From Bacillus suaedaesalsae (lineage in GTDB: Bacteria > Bacillota > Bacilli > Bacillales > SA4): DNA of 64,000 bases. The DNA lies in assembly GCF_016890225.1 (NCBI RefSeq), contig NZ_JAFELM010000030.1:152162-216161 (forward strand). Reading direction: 5' to 3'. Position 1 is the stretch's first letter, and every line of letters begins with the position of its first letter. Both the position numbers and the translations under genes were made by a program. Below are positions 56,002 to 63,883 of this stretch, piece after piece. The notes beneath the pieces are model-generated. The model did no database searches. It worked only from the letters and a program-made list of their open reading frames with translations, and had not been told where the DNA came from.

Positions 56002-56883
56002 CTAATAATCTGTACTTATTCTGTTTTTCACATGATTGCGCTGATGTTCAATTCCTTCTTGTATATTGACCATCGGTTTAAAAGAAAGTATGTTAGTTGC
56101 TTTTTTGTTTGATAGCTTTGCTTTTGACATACTTTTCTCTATATGAAGTTTAGTATCGATTAAGTCCAAACCCTTTCTCCATTCACCAATTCGACCAGAT
56201 GTAATGTGGATAATTTCCTTTGAGGCTTGGATGCTTTTGGCACGTATTAATGCTTCGATCACGTCATCTATATATAGTATGTCCTCAGTATAAGATTCCT
56301 TTATGTTTTTAAATGGCTTCCGACTCTCAATTGCTTCAAATGCCTGTTGATAGGCAAATTGACTAGGCTGCCATGGACCATAAACTGTTGGAAAACGTAA
56401 AATTGCATATGAAAATTTCTTTTGATTATATTCGTTATTTAATCTCTTTTCCCAAGTTACACACAGTTCTCCTACCCTATTCCTTGGTTTATAATCAGTT
56501 TCCTCAGTTACTTCTTCGACGTCATGATCAATTGCTTCTAGTGTTGAAATAAAAATCAGCTTCGTCCCTCTAGTTTGACACCATTGAATTGTTTCACTAA
56601 GTAAATGTTCAAAGCTTTCTATATAGCTCTCATCCTCAATGCCTTCTGAATCATAACAGACAAATATCGCTTGTAATTCTTCCTCAATCTCCTCATCATT
56701 TAATGTCTCAAGAGAAATGAAGTTTGCATTACGTCCAATCTCAAACATCTTTTCTTCGTTCATATTATCGCGCTTCGCATCAAATGTATCGATACTATAT
56801 ACCTTTACTCCTTGTTCAAGTAATCTCTTCACAAGGTGAAAACCAACAAAGCCCATTGAACCAACCACCATCACATCTTCCAA
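56002..56883 (-). CDS. NAD(P)-dependent epimerase/dehydratase-like protein (YjaV-like)
   Basis: 293 aa atypical short-chain dehydrogenase. Nucleotide motif VVGSMGFVGFHLVKRLLEQG at the N-terminus (Gly-x-x-Gly-x-x-Gly retained); the central region is divergent and the usual YxxxK appears altered, since RNRVGELCVTWEKRLN occupies its place. Hence enzymatic activity is doubtful or it binds nucleotide only. TTG 56883 is chosen: AAGGGGATG is eight nt upstream, while the frame open from 56904 overlaps it. Located beside med as in B. subtilis. Confidence 0.75.
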   Translation of the reverse strand: MEDVMVVGSMGFVGFHLVKRLLEQGVKVYSIDTFDAKRDNMNEEKMFEIGRNANFISLETLNDEEIEEELQAIFVCYDSEGIEDESYIESFEHLLSETIQWCQTRGTKLIFISTLEAIDHDVEEVTEETDYKPRNRVGELCVTWEKRLNNEYNQKKFSYAILRFPTVYGPWQPSQFAYQQAFEAIESRKPFKNIKESYTEDILYIDDVIEALIRAKSIQASKEIIHITSGRIGEWRKGLDLIDTKLHIEKSMSKAKLSNKKATNILSFKPMVNIQEGIEHQRNHVKNRISTDY

Positions 56884-57044
56884 TTTATCATCCCCTTTTT
56901 TCACCTGTTTTTTATATGTATGAATGAAGTTTAAGTTGATATGATTTTATTTACTTGTCTTACTCATTGTGAAATTGTGTTTATCTATGTGGATTTTAAC
57001 TCCTTTCATACAAAAACCCTTATATCAGTAGAATATAAGGGTAG

Positions 57045-57776
57045 TTATAAAGACTTTTCATGTTTTTCATAAAACTGTATGATACTGCCACCAATGCCAA
57101 AACGTTTTTCATTAACATGAAACACGAGTTGTATTGGGGCAAATTGTTTTCGATATTGTTCGTATAGTCTACTTAGCTTTTTGGATTGATAGGTTTGTTC
57201 ATCTGTTGAAATCCAAATTTTGATAGGATTCGTTGCTTCGTAAGTCTCAAAGGACTTTAGTTTTTCAACCTCGGTTTGAAAATTTTGTTCATCCCATTCA
57301 TAAGCAGCGCGTAATTCCTTAACGATTCTTTTATAAAACAACTTATTTTCTTGTTCATGTCTGACTTGAGCGCTAATGCTTAAACACGGATTTAACATGG
57401 CCACCGAACGAATATTTTCTCCCATTTCCTCCAATAACTTCAATCCTGTTAAGGCTCCCATTCCTTCGACAAGCACATGAATATTATCATTTAAAATTTC
57501 GTTTTTCATTACGATATGATATAGTCTCTTCGCCAATGTAATGGCCTTCTGTGATCCCCAGTTTGCTCCATAAAGATTAGAATAAAATACGGTATAGCCG
57601 TTCTTGAGAAAAAGGTCTACAAATGTGTACCTTCCTGCATTTTGAATCCAGAAACTCGTTGACCCATCCACAAAGTGATTACGGTCTCCAATAATAAAGA
57701 TGGCAAACCCATTTGGGCGTTCTGGTGTATGAACAACATTCCATTCTCCTTCTAACAAAAAAAATCGCTGATTCAT
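57045..57776 (-). CDS. alpha/beta-hydrolase-fold protein lacking the nucleophile serine (YjaU-like)
   Basis: 243 aa. Strand-helix pattern resembles alpha/beta hydrolases: FAIFIIGDRNHFVDGSTSFW near residue 23, VFYSNLYGANWGS near 65. At the nucleophile elbow, where GxSxG is expected, the sequence is VEGMGALTGLK, so Ser is absent. It may be a non-catalytic homologue. Context (next to yjaV, med, comZ) matches B. subtilis yjaU. Function unknown. Confidence 0.7.
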   Translation of the reverse strand: MNQRFFLLEGEWNVVHTPERPNGFAIFIIGDRNHFVDGSTSFWIQNAGRYTFVDLFLKNGYTVFYSNLYGANWGSQKAITLAKRLYHIVMKNEILNDNIHVLVEGMGALTGLKLLEEMGENIRSVAMLNPCLSISAQVRHEQENKLFYKRIVKELRAAYEWDEQNFQTEVEKLKSFETYEATNPIKIWISTDEQTYQSKKLSRLYEQYRKQFAPIQLVFHVNEKRFGIGGSIIQFYEKHEKSL

Positions 57777-57899
57777 AAAGTATTCCCCCGCTTACTAATT
57801 CCCAAAAAAATTCGCTCCTAACTAATGTATGTTTAGAATTGAAAAATGAAAGGGGAAATGCCTATTTTTTTCTTAAATCCTCATTTATATCACATCCTT

Positions 57900-58022
57900 C
57901 TATATGTCTGTTTGGTTTAGTGCTTCGAGTAACTGCTCAAGTCTTTCTTTACCAGCTGGTGTTAAATTTTTTTCTTCCTGCTCCAATAAAAGATTCATTT
58001 CTTGTATTAATTCATCGTTCAT
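57900..58022 (-). CDS. 40-residue helical protein, unknown
   Basis: ATG 58022 to TAG 57900: MNDELIQEMNLLLEQEEKNL then TPAGKERLEQLLEALNQTDI. Strongly amphipathic, likely two helices. AAAGGGGGATAAGA precedes the ATG, a clear ribosome-binding site, which supports translation despite the small size. Family not recognised. Confidence 0.55.
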   Translation of the reverse strand: MNDELIQEMNLLLEQEEKNLTPAGKERLEQLLEALNQTDI

Positions 58023-58197
58023 TCTTATCCCCCTTTATTCTTGGAAAGTAAGGTGCTTTTCTTAATTCTTATCACCAAAGTAAGTACTTATATACATAAA
58101 TATTCTTTCAATTCGAACTTATTTATTTTTGTAGGATTATTGTGATACAATATATCTAACTGTTTTACTATTCGTATATGGAAATTGAGGTGAAGTC

Positions 58198-58383
58198 ATG
58201 CGTTATTTTTGGACATTTTTCTGGACTTTCTTATTAATTCAAATGACACTTTACGTAGTTAGTTCAATGCAAAGCGCTACATATAGTTTTCAAACAGGAA
58301 CTATTGTTGCTGTCGTATTCTCTATCCTAATCTTCGTATTAGGAGATGCTCTTGTACCAAAGGAGCAAGCTGAAAAGCATTAA
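58198..58383 (+). CDS. yjzD: YjzD-like small membrane protein (DUF2929)
   Basis: 61 aa, two hydrophobic segments: YFWTFFWTFLLIQMTLYVVS and GTIVAVVFSILIFVLGDALV. Matches the DUF2929 small proteins of Bacilli in start, length and topology. Function unknown. ATG 58198 follows TTGAGGTGAAGTC. Confidence 0.85.
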   Translation: MRYFWTFFWTFLLIQMTLYVVSSMQSATYSFQTGTIVAVVFSILIFVLGDALVPKEQAEKH

Positions 58384-58386
58384 TAA

Positions 58387-58420
58387 AAAGGCTAGCTCTT
58401 TGAATGAGCTAGCCTTTAAT
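58387..58420 (+). terminator. terminator of yjzD
   Basis: AAAGGCTAGCTC (58387-58398) and GAGCTAGCCTTT (58406-58417), 12-bp perfect stem, then T-rich sequence. Confidence 0.85.
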
Positions 58421-58446
58421 TTTATTGATAGACAACCAAATAAGAA

Positions 58447-58475
58447 AGTCACCTCTTGAAATTGTGAGGTGACTC
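58447..58475 (-). terminator. terminator of yjzC
   Basis: AGTCACCTC and GAGGTGACT arms (58447-58455 / 58466-58474) with a 10-nt loop, just beyond the yjzC stop; a TTTCTTATT run follows on the minus strand. Confidence 0.7.
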
Positions 58476-58482
58476 CTACTTA

Positions 58483-58668
58483 TTAATGACCAAACTTTGG
58501 CGCATAACTCCATTTTCGATTGTGGTTGGAGTTTTCCGGGAAGGTGTCCCCTGCCTTAAGTCTAACCTTCTTTGGGTTCATAACATTACTTCCTGTTTCA
58601 CCAATTTCAATATAGATCCCATTATTTGGTGCCTTTTGACCTGCAGTAAATTGTCTCGATTGACCCAC
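58483..58668 (-). CDS. yjzC: YjzC-like protein
   Basis: 61 aa from GTG 58668 (GAGGAGGGTGCAAA upstream): MGQSRQFTAGQKAPNNGIYI, EIGETGSNVMNPKKVRLKAG, DTFPENSNHNRKWSYAPKFG. A close match in order and motifs to the conserved YjzC family of Bacilli (repeated small beta-rich protein with FxxGxxAPNNG). Function unknown. The upstream extension from 58743 would overlap the ribosome-binding site. Confidence 0.85.
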   Translation of the reverse strand: MGQSRQFTAGQKAPNNGIYIEIGETGSNVMNPKKVRLKAGDTFPENSNHNRKWSYAPKFGH

Positions 58669-58763
58669 TTTGCACCCTCCTCGTTGTTGAAATAGGTTGC
58701 ATAAGTATTTTACCCAAATTTCAGGTTTCCTTTCGCAAATCAAAAATTGGAAAGAAACAGTAG

Positions 58764-59075
58764 TTAATCTGCAATATTAAGAGCTATTTTTGCATACCGT
58801 GACATGCGGTCCTTAGACCAAGCTGGTGACCAAACGATATTGACATCAACATCATTTACCTCAGGTAAATCCATTAATGCTCTTCTTATATCCTCTGTAA
58901 TCGTTCCTGCCAATGGACATCCTATTGACGTCAATGTCATTGTAATCTTTGCGATACCTTTATCATCTAAATCTACGTCATAAATTAAACCGAGGTTGAC
59001 AATATCAACCCCTAATTCCGGGTCATTTACTGTCTCTAAAGCACCATATATACTTTCTTCCATAGCTTTATCCAA
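58764..59075 (-). CDS. DUF59/PaaD-like Fe-S cluster assembly factor (YitW-like)
   Basis: 103 aa metal-sulfur cluster biosynthetic protein. The fold's hallmarks are ALETVNDPELGVDIVNLGLI (conserved DPE) near residue 13 and the conserved Cys in LTSIGCPLAGTI near residue 53. SufT-type proteins help mature Fe-S enzymes. ATG 59075, preceded by TAGGAGGTTTGGGATTTGG. In B. subtilis yitW lies close to yitU, whose homologue is just downstream here. Confidence 0.9.
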   Translation of the reverse strand: MDKAMEESIYGALETVNDPELGVDIVNLGLIYDVDLDDKGIAKITMTLTSIGCPLAGTITEDIRRALMDLPEVNDVDVNIVWSPAWSKDRMSRYAKIALNIAD

Positions 59076-59251
59076 ATCCCAAACCTCCTAATTGTATGTT
59101 TATTATTAAGTATAACCCAGGAATGAAAACTAATTAAGTAAAACGATTTTTAGTTTACAGAAAATTAACACTATTTTTACATTTTATATTGATATAGTTA
59201 ACACGCTAGTGCTATTTTTAAATTATAACTATTTGAAAGGGAGTTTTACGT

Positions 59252-59428
59252 ATGCATGAAAGTATGAAAATTTATCACCGTACCGGTAGTCAAATATTAA
59301 TTACGAATATACCTACGTGTCATGATGGAAGTCTTTCATTTGAAATAATGAGTCGGCTCCAAAAACAAATTGATGAAATTAATGCGATAGCTGAACCCAA
59401 ATCTACGTACGAATTCAAATCAACTTAA
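59252..59428 (+). CDS. 58-residue protein, unknown
   Basis: ATG 59252 to TAA 59428: MHESMKIYHRTGSQILITNI, PTCHDGSLSFEIMSRLQKQI, DEINAIAEPKSTYEFKST. Soluble, with a helical middle. GAAAGGGAGTTTTACGT precedes the ATG. No recognised family. It sits alone between the divergent YitW-like gene and the HAD phosphatase. Confidence 0.5.
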   Translation: MHESMKIYHRTGSQILITNIPTCHDGSLSFEIMSRLQKQIDEINAIAEPKSTYEFKST

Positions 59429-59521
59429 CCACCTAAAGTTCTCCTTATATAACTATTTTCTTAGACAGTCTCCGGAAAAAACGATACACTTACTACAAAC
59501 TACATATAAAGGAGAAACTAG

Positions 59522-60337
59522 ATGAAACCACATATTATAGCAATTGATCTAGATGGTACTTTATTAACTGATAAAAAAGTTATTTCTTCTCGTACAAAAC
59601 GTGCTTTAGAAAGCGCAATCGAAGCTGGTCATCATGTAGTAATTGCTACTGGAAGACCTTATCGCGCTAGTAAAACTTATTATCAGGAACTTGGACTTAC
59701 TTCACCAATGGTAAACTTTAACGGCGCACTTGTTCATCACCCTACCTCACCTTCATGGGGAACTCATCATTCACCATTTGATATTCAAACTGCAAGAGAT
59801 ATCATTCATTCCATCGAAAGTTTTTCCGTGAAAAATATACTGGCAGAGGTAATGGATGATGTGTACCTTCATTATCATGATGAGGATATTATGAACTGGG
59901 TTGGCATGGGTAATCCGAAAATCCAAACAGGAAACTTGAAAGAAATTCTTCAGCATGACCCAACATCCATTTTAATTCATGCTGAAGAATCAAAACTTAC
60001 TGATATTCGTGCCCACTTAACAGAATTTCATGCTGAAGTTATCGACCATCGAAAATGGGGTGCTCCCTTTAACGTAATTGAAATCGTCAAAAGCGGAATG
60101 AATAAAGCAATTGGATTAAAAAAAGTATCAGAACATTTCCAGGTTCCTGCTGAACGAATCATTGCTTTTGGAGATGAGGATAATGATTACGAAATGATTG
60201 AATACGCTGGTCATGGTGTTGCTATGGGGAATGCCATTTCAGAACTAAAAACAATTTCCAATTTTGTAACAAAATCCAATGAAGAAGACGGAATTGCTCA
60301 TTATATTGAGGAAGTTTTACAATTACCTAAACAATAA
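59522..60337 (+). CDS. Cof-type HAD-superfamily phosphatase (YitU-like)
   Basis: 271 aa. HAD motifs: I, IIAIDLDGTLLT near residue 5 (nucleophile Asp); II, VVIATGRPY; III, Lys in VKSGMNKAIGLKKV; IV, IIAFGDEDNDYEMIEYAGHG. A C2B cap lies between II and III. Such enzymes act on sugar phosphates, FMN or pyrophosphate intermediates; B. subtilis YitU has been linked to FMN-precursor dephosphorylation. ATG 59522 follows AAAGGAGAAACTAG. Confidence 0.9.
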   Translation: MKPHIIAIDLDGTLLTDKKVISSRTKRALESAIEAGHHVVIATGRPYRASKTYYQELGLTSPMVNFNGALVHHPTSPSWGTHHSPFDIQTARDIIHSIESFSVKNILAEVMDDVYLHYHDEDIMNWVGMGNPKIQTGNLKEILQHDPTSILIHAEESKLTDIRAHLTEFHAEVIDHRKWGAPFNVIEIVKSGMNKAIGLKKVSEHFQVPAERIIAFGDEDNDYEMIEYAGHGVAMGNAISELKTISNFVTKSNEEDGIAHYIEEVLQLPKQ

Positions 60338-60441
60338 AATTTTACTGCTAAATTGTTACCAGCATATGAACGAAACATTTTTCACACAATAGTAACTGAC
60401 GCAGAAAGGGTAGCGTCAACATATTTGAGGGGGAATGTATC

Positions 60442-60594
60442 ATGGGCCGTAGCAATAAATCAAAGCGCTTTGTTCAACAAAGTAACGATTTTATTACAAA
60501 GCACGATGAACGATTCCCGTACCGGTCTACTTTAGCTGATGCTGAAAGTAAGAAGTTGAAGAATGTTACAGAAAGTTCTTTTGGAGGCGTATAA
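60442..60594 (+). CDS. 50-residue basic protein, unknown
   Basis: ATG 60442 to TAA 60594: MGRSNKSKRFVQQSNDFITK, HDERFPYRSTLADAESKKLK, NVTESSFGGV. Very hydrophilic. GAGGGGGAATGTATC precedes the ATG. The next gene starts 2 nt after its stop and uses GGAGGCGTATAATA at this gene's 3' end as its ribosome-binding site, so the two are a coupled pair. Confidence 0.6.
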   Translation: MGRSNKSKRFVQQSNDFITKHDERFPYRSTLADAESKKLKNVTESSFGGV

Positions 60595-60596
60595 TA

Positions 60597-60794
60597 ATGG
60601 GCAACCAACTTTTTCAGAAAGCTCGTGAAACTGTAGCAATTGCAACAGAGGCATCTACTGGTAACAGTTCGGTTGATCCACAAAAAGCGTTAGATGTGGC
60701 AAAAAATGCACTAACATCTGCTTATGCGAATTCCACAGATGCTGAAAAAGTACAACTTCGTCAAATGCAAGACGACCTCGATCAGTTACAATAG
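60597..60794 (+). CDS. DUF3813-like small protein
   Basis: 65 aa: MGNQLFQKARETVAIATEAS, then TGNSSVDPQKALDVAKNALT, SAYANSTDAEKVQLRQMQDD, LDQLQ. Small helical soluble protein of the type found next to yitU-like genes in Bacilli; DUF3813 assignment is from memory of its N-terminus and length. Function unknown. Its ribosome-binding site lies inside the upstream gene. Confidence 0.65.
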   Translation: MGNQLFQKARETVAIATEASTGNSSVDPQKALDVAKNALTSAYANSTDAEKVQLRQMQDDLDQLQ

Positions 60795-60862
60795 CAAAGT
60801 AGAATATATCATACCCTTTGATACGATGTTCTTTTTGTAAAGAATTGTTTTTTGATCTACCT

Positions 60863-60898
60863 AAAACCTGCGGAACGTATTCCGCAGGTATTTTCGTT
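60863..60898 (+). terminator. terminator of the small-gene pair
   Basis: AAAACCTGCGGAA (60863-60875), CGTA loop, TTCCGCAGGT (60880-60889), then ATTTTCGTTTT. It shows that the in-frame extension of the next gene upstream of 60963 is not coding. Confidence 0.85.
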
Positions 60899-60962
60899 TT
60901 CAACTTCTATATCTTCTGTTAAGATTGAACTAATCAATTCACTATTAGGAGTTATTGCATAC

Positions 60963-62117
60963 ATGAAGGTTATATCATTAAAGGACAATAAAAAAATAAA
61001 CTCTATACAGTATCCATTAGATCTAATTGATACGTCTTTATTTTTCGTATCAAAGTCTACGACTACTTATCCATTAGCTGATATGACAATATATGAGAAA
61101 AAGAGCAAGCGTTCAAAGGAAATTCACTCTATAAACAGTGTAATTGATTTCCCCTATGAATATCCTTTTGTTAGCTACGCCACACACTCATCATCTGGCA
61201 ATGTGGCTTTTTATACGTTTTTCCGCTTTAATTTAATTAGCAAGGAGTTACATGAAGTGGGAACGATTCATCTTCCACAAGAATCAGAGTTTGAAGGTAT
61301 CTTCATGACAGATTCTGAAGTAATGTATAGTGTCTTTAACAAAGATGCAGACGAATCTGATGACGAAACGTCTCTTTACCTATTCGATGCAAAGAAACAA
61401 CGTGTTTATACGATAGAAGATCGTTACTTGAGAAGTGCAATTTCTACACCTACGATCTTTCAGCGAAAGGGAGAAGCGCATCTGCTCTTAAATCCATATC
61501 TCGTTGATACATGGGAAAGTGAAGAATCTTACCGAAACCAAGAAGATGTTCCAGACATTTCGGCTCACTTTGAATACATTGGTGTTATTTCATTGAAACA
61601 GTTTGTGAAGGAATGCAAAGCTAATATTCCGTTTTCTATAACGATGATAGATTCAAAAGAAATAGATGGATTTACAAGAGTCATCGCTGAAAATATAGAT
61701 TCCTTTTTCTACATTCGAAAGGATTATGCTACTCAAATTGTTGAACTTGTACAGGTTAATAAAGAAACCTTCAATAAGAGTATTTATCAATTACCAAACG
61801 GTTTTTCTTATAATACAATACGTATCTTTAATGATCATGTGTACTTCGTTTCAACAACAGAAGATTATTTTTATGCACCGATTAAAAAAGAAATTTTCCG
61901 CATCGAACATACATATTTCCAGCACTTAGATGACCTATTGAGTGTGTATGTACATTATATTGATGAGAGGTATATCGTTGCCGATTGCTGGACTCGTAAA
62001 GATGCAAAAGATTTATTTCATGTCGCAATTGTTGATAAGTTAACAAAGGAAGTTCAATATTTTAACGGTAAGTCAATGGCATGCGAAGTTTTTGATCAAA
62101 CGGTTATAATTTATTAA
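60963..62117 (+). CDS. 384-residue protein of unknown function
   Basis: Soluble, acidic, without signal peptide or membrane span. The sequence is a series of short beta strands separated by charged turns (for example NVAFYTFFRFNLISKELHEV, TSLYLFDAKKQRVYTIEDRY, HVYFVSTTEDYFYAPIKKEI, DLFHVAIVDKLTKEVQYFNG), suggesting a beta-propeller-like fold; this is inference. I do not recognise the family. ATG 60963 is preceded by TTAGGAG with an 11-nt spacer, slightly long. An upstream in-frame ATG at 60852 is separated by a terminator. The 3' end runs directly into repeat copy C. Confidence 0.7.
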   Translation: MKVISLKDNKKINSIQYPLDLIDTSLFFVSKSTTTYPLADMTIYEKKSKRSKEIHSINSVIDFPYEYPFVSYATHSSSGNVAFYTFFRFNLISKELHEVGTIHLPQESEFEGIFMTDSEVMYSVFNKDADESDDETSLYLFDAKKQRVYTIEDRYLRSAISTPTIFQRKGEAHLLLNPYLVDTWESEESYRNQEDVPDISAHFEYIGVISLKQFVKECKANIPFSITMIDSKEIDGFTRVIAENIDSFFYIRKDYATQIVELVQVNKETFNKSIYQLPNGFSYNTIRIFNDHVYFVSTTEDYFYAPIKKEIFRIEHTYFQHLDDLLSVYVHYIDERYIVADCWTRKDAKDLFHVAIVDKLTKEVQYFNGKSMACEVFDQTVIIY

Positions 62118-62122
62118 GCTAG

Positions 62123-62187
62123 AGGAACAAGTTCGTTCCATTGCGCTGCAGACACTCGCTTTCCGCGGGGAGGAAGCCGAGCCTCCT
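62123..62187 (-). repeat. Bacillus GC-rich interspersed repeat, copy C, cut by the IS
   Basis: AGTTCGTTCCATTGCGCTGC ... CACTCGCTTTCCGCGGGGAG matches copy B nearly exactly to GAGCCTCCT (ends 62187). In copy B the sequence then goes CAGCTACGCCTGCGGGG; here it changes to the IS end GATATGAACG. The other half should lie just beyond the window. Confidence 0.85.
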
Positions 62188-62322
62188 GATATGAACGAAA
62201 CTGTCAAGGCTCCCACTCTTCACCAGGTTTGGATTGTCTTTTGACCAACTCTAAGAAGAGAAGCTATTTACGGCTTCTTTTCTTGATTTTGTTAGTTAGC
62301 AAGCCATTCTGGCTAGAATAGC

Positions 62323-62428
62323 TCCTTCTTTAGCTTACTGACCACTTCTCACTTCTTTGTATGTCTGTCAAGTGGTCTCCTTGACTGTCATACAAAGAAG
62401 TGAGAGACTCCATTAAGCTATAGAAGGA
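62323..62428 (-). ncRNA. candidate seekRNA/bridge-RNA-like structured region of the IS
   Basis: In the non-coding part downstream of the transposase. Inner stem: CTCACTTCTTTGTATG (62348-62363) with CATACAAAGAAGTGAG (62389-62404), 16 bp perfect, enclosing a 25-nt loop that itself can form GTCAAG/CTTGAC. Outer stem: TCCTTCTTTAGCTTA (62323-62337) with TAAGCTATAGAAGGA (62414-62428), two central mismatches. GACCACTT (62340-62347) can pair with AAGTGGTC in the loop, allowing an alternative fold. IS1111-group elements are known to encode a guide RNA in this interval. Transcription and boundaries are not visible from sequence. Confidence 0.5.
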
Positions 62429-62764
62429 ATCTGTTCCTTTCTCCTTTTTTTGACTTGAATAGAAGTTAAGAACACGGCACGAAGGCAAAAATCTCTACTG
62501 CGGTTTACGCTCTGATATCCGTGGGTTTTCACATTTTATCTTTCCGTATAAAGGACTAATCCACTAACTCGGCACGTGCGTTAATCTATTTAGATATAGC
62601 ACAGAGGAGGCCACGTGGGTTTTCCTTTCCGGTTTTTTTCTTTGCCTTCGAGCCCTGTTCTCAATCATCTATCTTTCTTCGTAAATTATTCGTGTGAAAT
62701 TAAAGCCATACATAAAAAATGGATCAATAATACCTATATCACCGTAACATGACAACTTGTAAGA

Positions 62765-63883
62765 TCAAAAACTAGCGTTTTTTACTTCTTCTACCTCTTG
62801 TGTAATAGCCCAAATAAAACCAGCTAATTCTCTGGCAACTGCAGTAATTGCTTTTCCACTTTCTTTTCCTCTTGATAATAATCGGTAATACTTTTTATGA
62901 AGTCGGTTTTGTGCTTTCCAGGATATCGCTTGAATAGTGGGGGACTGTCCATTTTGTCGTCTCATCAATTCTCCTTTAACTGACGGTTGATAACGATAAC
63001 TCCATGCAGCTTCTACTAATAAGCGTCGTACATGACGATTCCCTGTTTTTGTGATGCTCCCTTGTATTCTTCTTTCACCACTTGAGTATTCACTTGGTAT
63101 TAAACCAATATAGGCCATTAATTGTGTTGGTGATGAGAAACGTTTGAAAGAACCTATCTCCGCTACAAGACTAGTCGCAGTAATAAGAGCTACACCTCTT
63201 AGTGATTGTAAGGCTTGAATGGTTGGGGCGTGTACGCCCTCCGTTGCCTGAACTCTAATTTCTTCCTCTAGTCTTAAAATTCGTTGTTCTAGCTCTTTCA
63301 ATTGATGATAATATTCTTGAAAGACCACACGTAGTTTGGAGCTTTCAAATTTTAATGCATCCAGCCATCTACGATATTTGACCGTCCATTTGTTCACACC
63401 TGACGGTGGCTTAATGTTATTACGAAGCAAAAATTTACTCAAACGGTGCCTTGCCCTAAGTTCATCTTCTTTTGCATCTTCACGACATCTTACAAGATCA
63501 CGGAGAGCTTCATCCTCTTCGTTTGGAACATAGATGTTAGTTAATTCTCCTGCTCGATATAACTGAGCCAGTCGAATAGAGTCTCTACGATCTGTCTTAA
63601 TACGTTCACCTGGTCTTTTAGGTATGAGAGATGGGGCTATCACATCACAATGAACACCTAGGGAAAGTAATAATCTATATAGTGGGTATCCAGTTGGACC
63701 GGCTTCATAACAGACTCGAAGAGTCTCGGTGTTTCCAAGTTTATTTATTAATTTCCTAACTGCTTCTGGTGTGTGAGGAATTACTCCCCAGTATCTCGGC
63801 TCTTCTCGCCCCTCATCCGCGATCGCAACTGCAATTTTTTCTTTTGATACGTCTAAACCTACATATTTTATGGTATCCTTCAT
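62765..63883 (-). CDS. IS110/IS1111-group DEDD transposase
   Basis: 372 aa RNA-guided recombinase. RuvC-like DEDD domain: Asp11 in GLDVSK, Glu60 in CYEAGPTGYPL, Asp98 and Asp101 in KTDRRDSIRL. A coiled-coil section (about 188-215, LKELEQRILRLEEEIR) leads to the C-terminal Tnp domain, with SLRGVALITATSLVAEIGSF, LMAYIGLIPSEYSSGERR and the likely nucleophile Ser276 in GSITKTGNRHVRRLL. ATG 63883 follows GGAAGGAGCTAGTTATT. Full length and undamaged, so probably active. Confidence 0.95.
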   Translation of the reverse strand: MKDTIKYVGLDVSKEKIAVAIADEGREEPRYWGVIPHTPEAVRKLINKLGNTETLRVCYEAGPTGYPLYRLLLSLGVHCDVIAPSLIPKRPGERIKTDRRDSIRLAQLYRAGELTNIYVPNEEDEALRDLVRCREDAKEDELRARHRLSKFLLRNNIKPPSGVNKWTVKYRRWLDALKFESSKLRVVFQEYYHQLKELEQRILRLEEEIRVQATEGVHAPTIQALQSLRGVALITATSLVAEIGSFKRFSSPTQLMAYIGLIPSEYSSGERRIQGSITKTGNRHVRRLLVEAAWSYRYQPSVKGELMRRQNGQSPTIQAISWKAQNRLHKKYYRLLSRGKESGKAITAVARELAGFIWAITQEVEEVKNASF

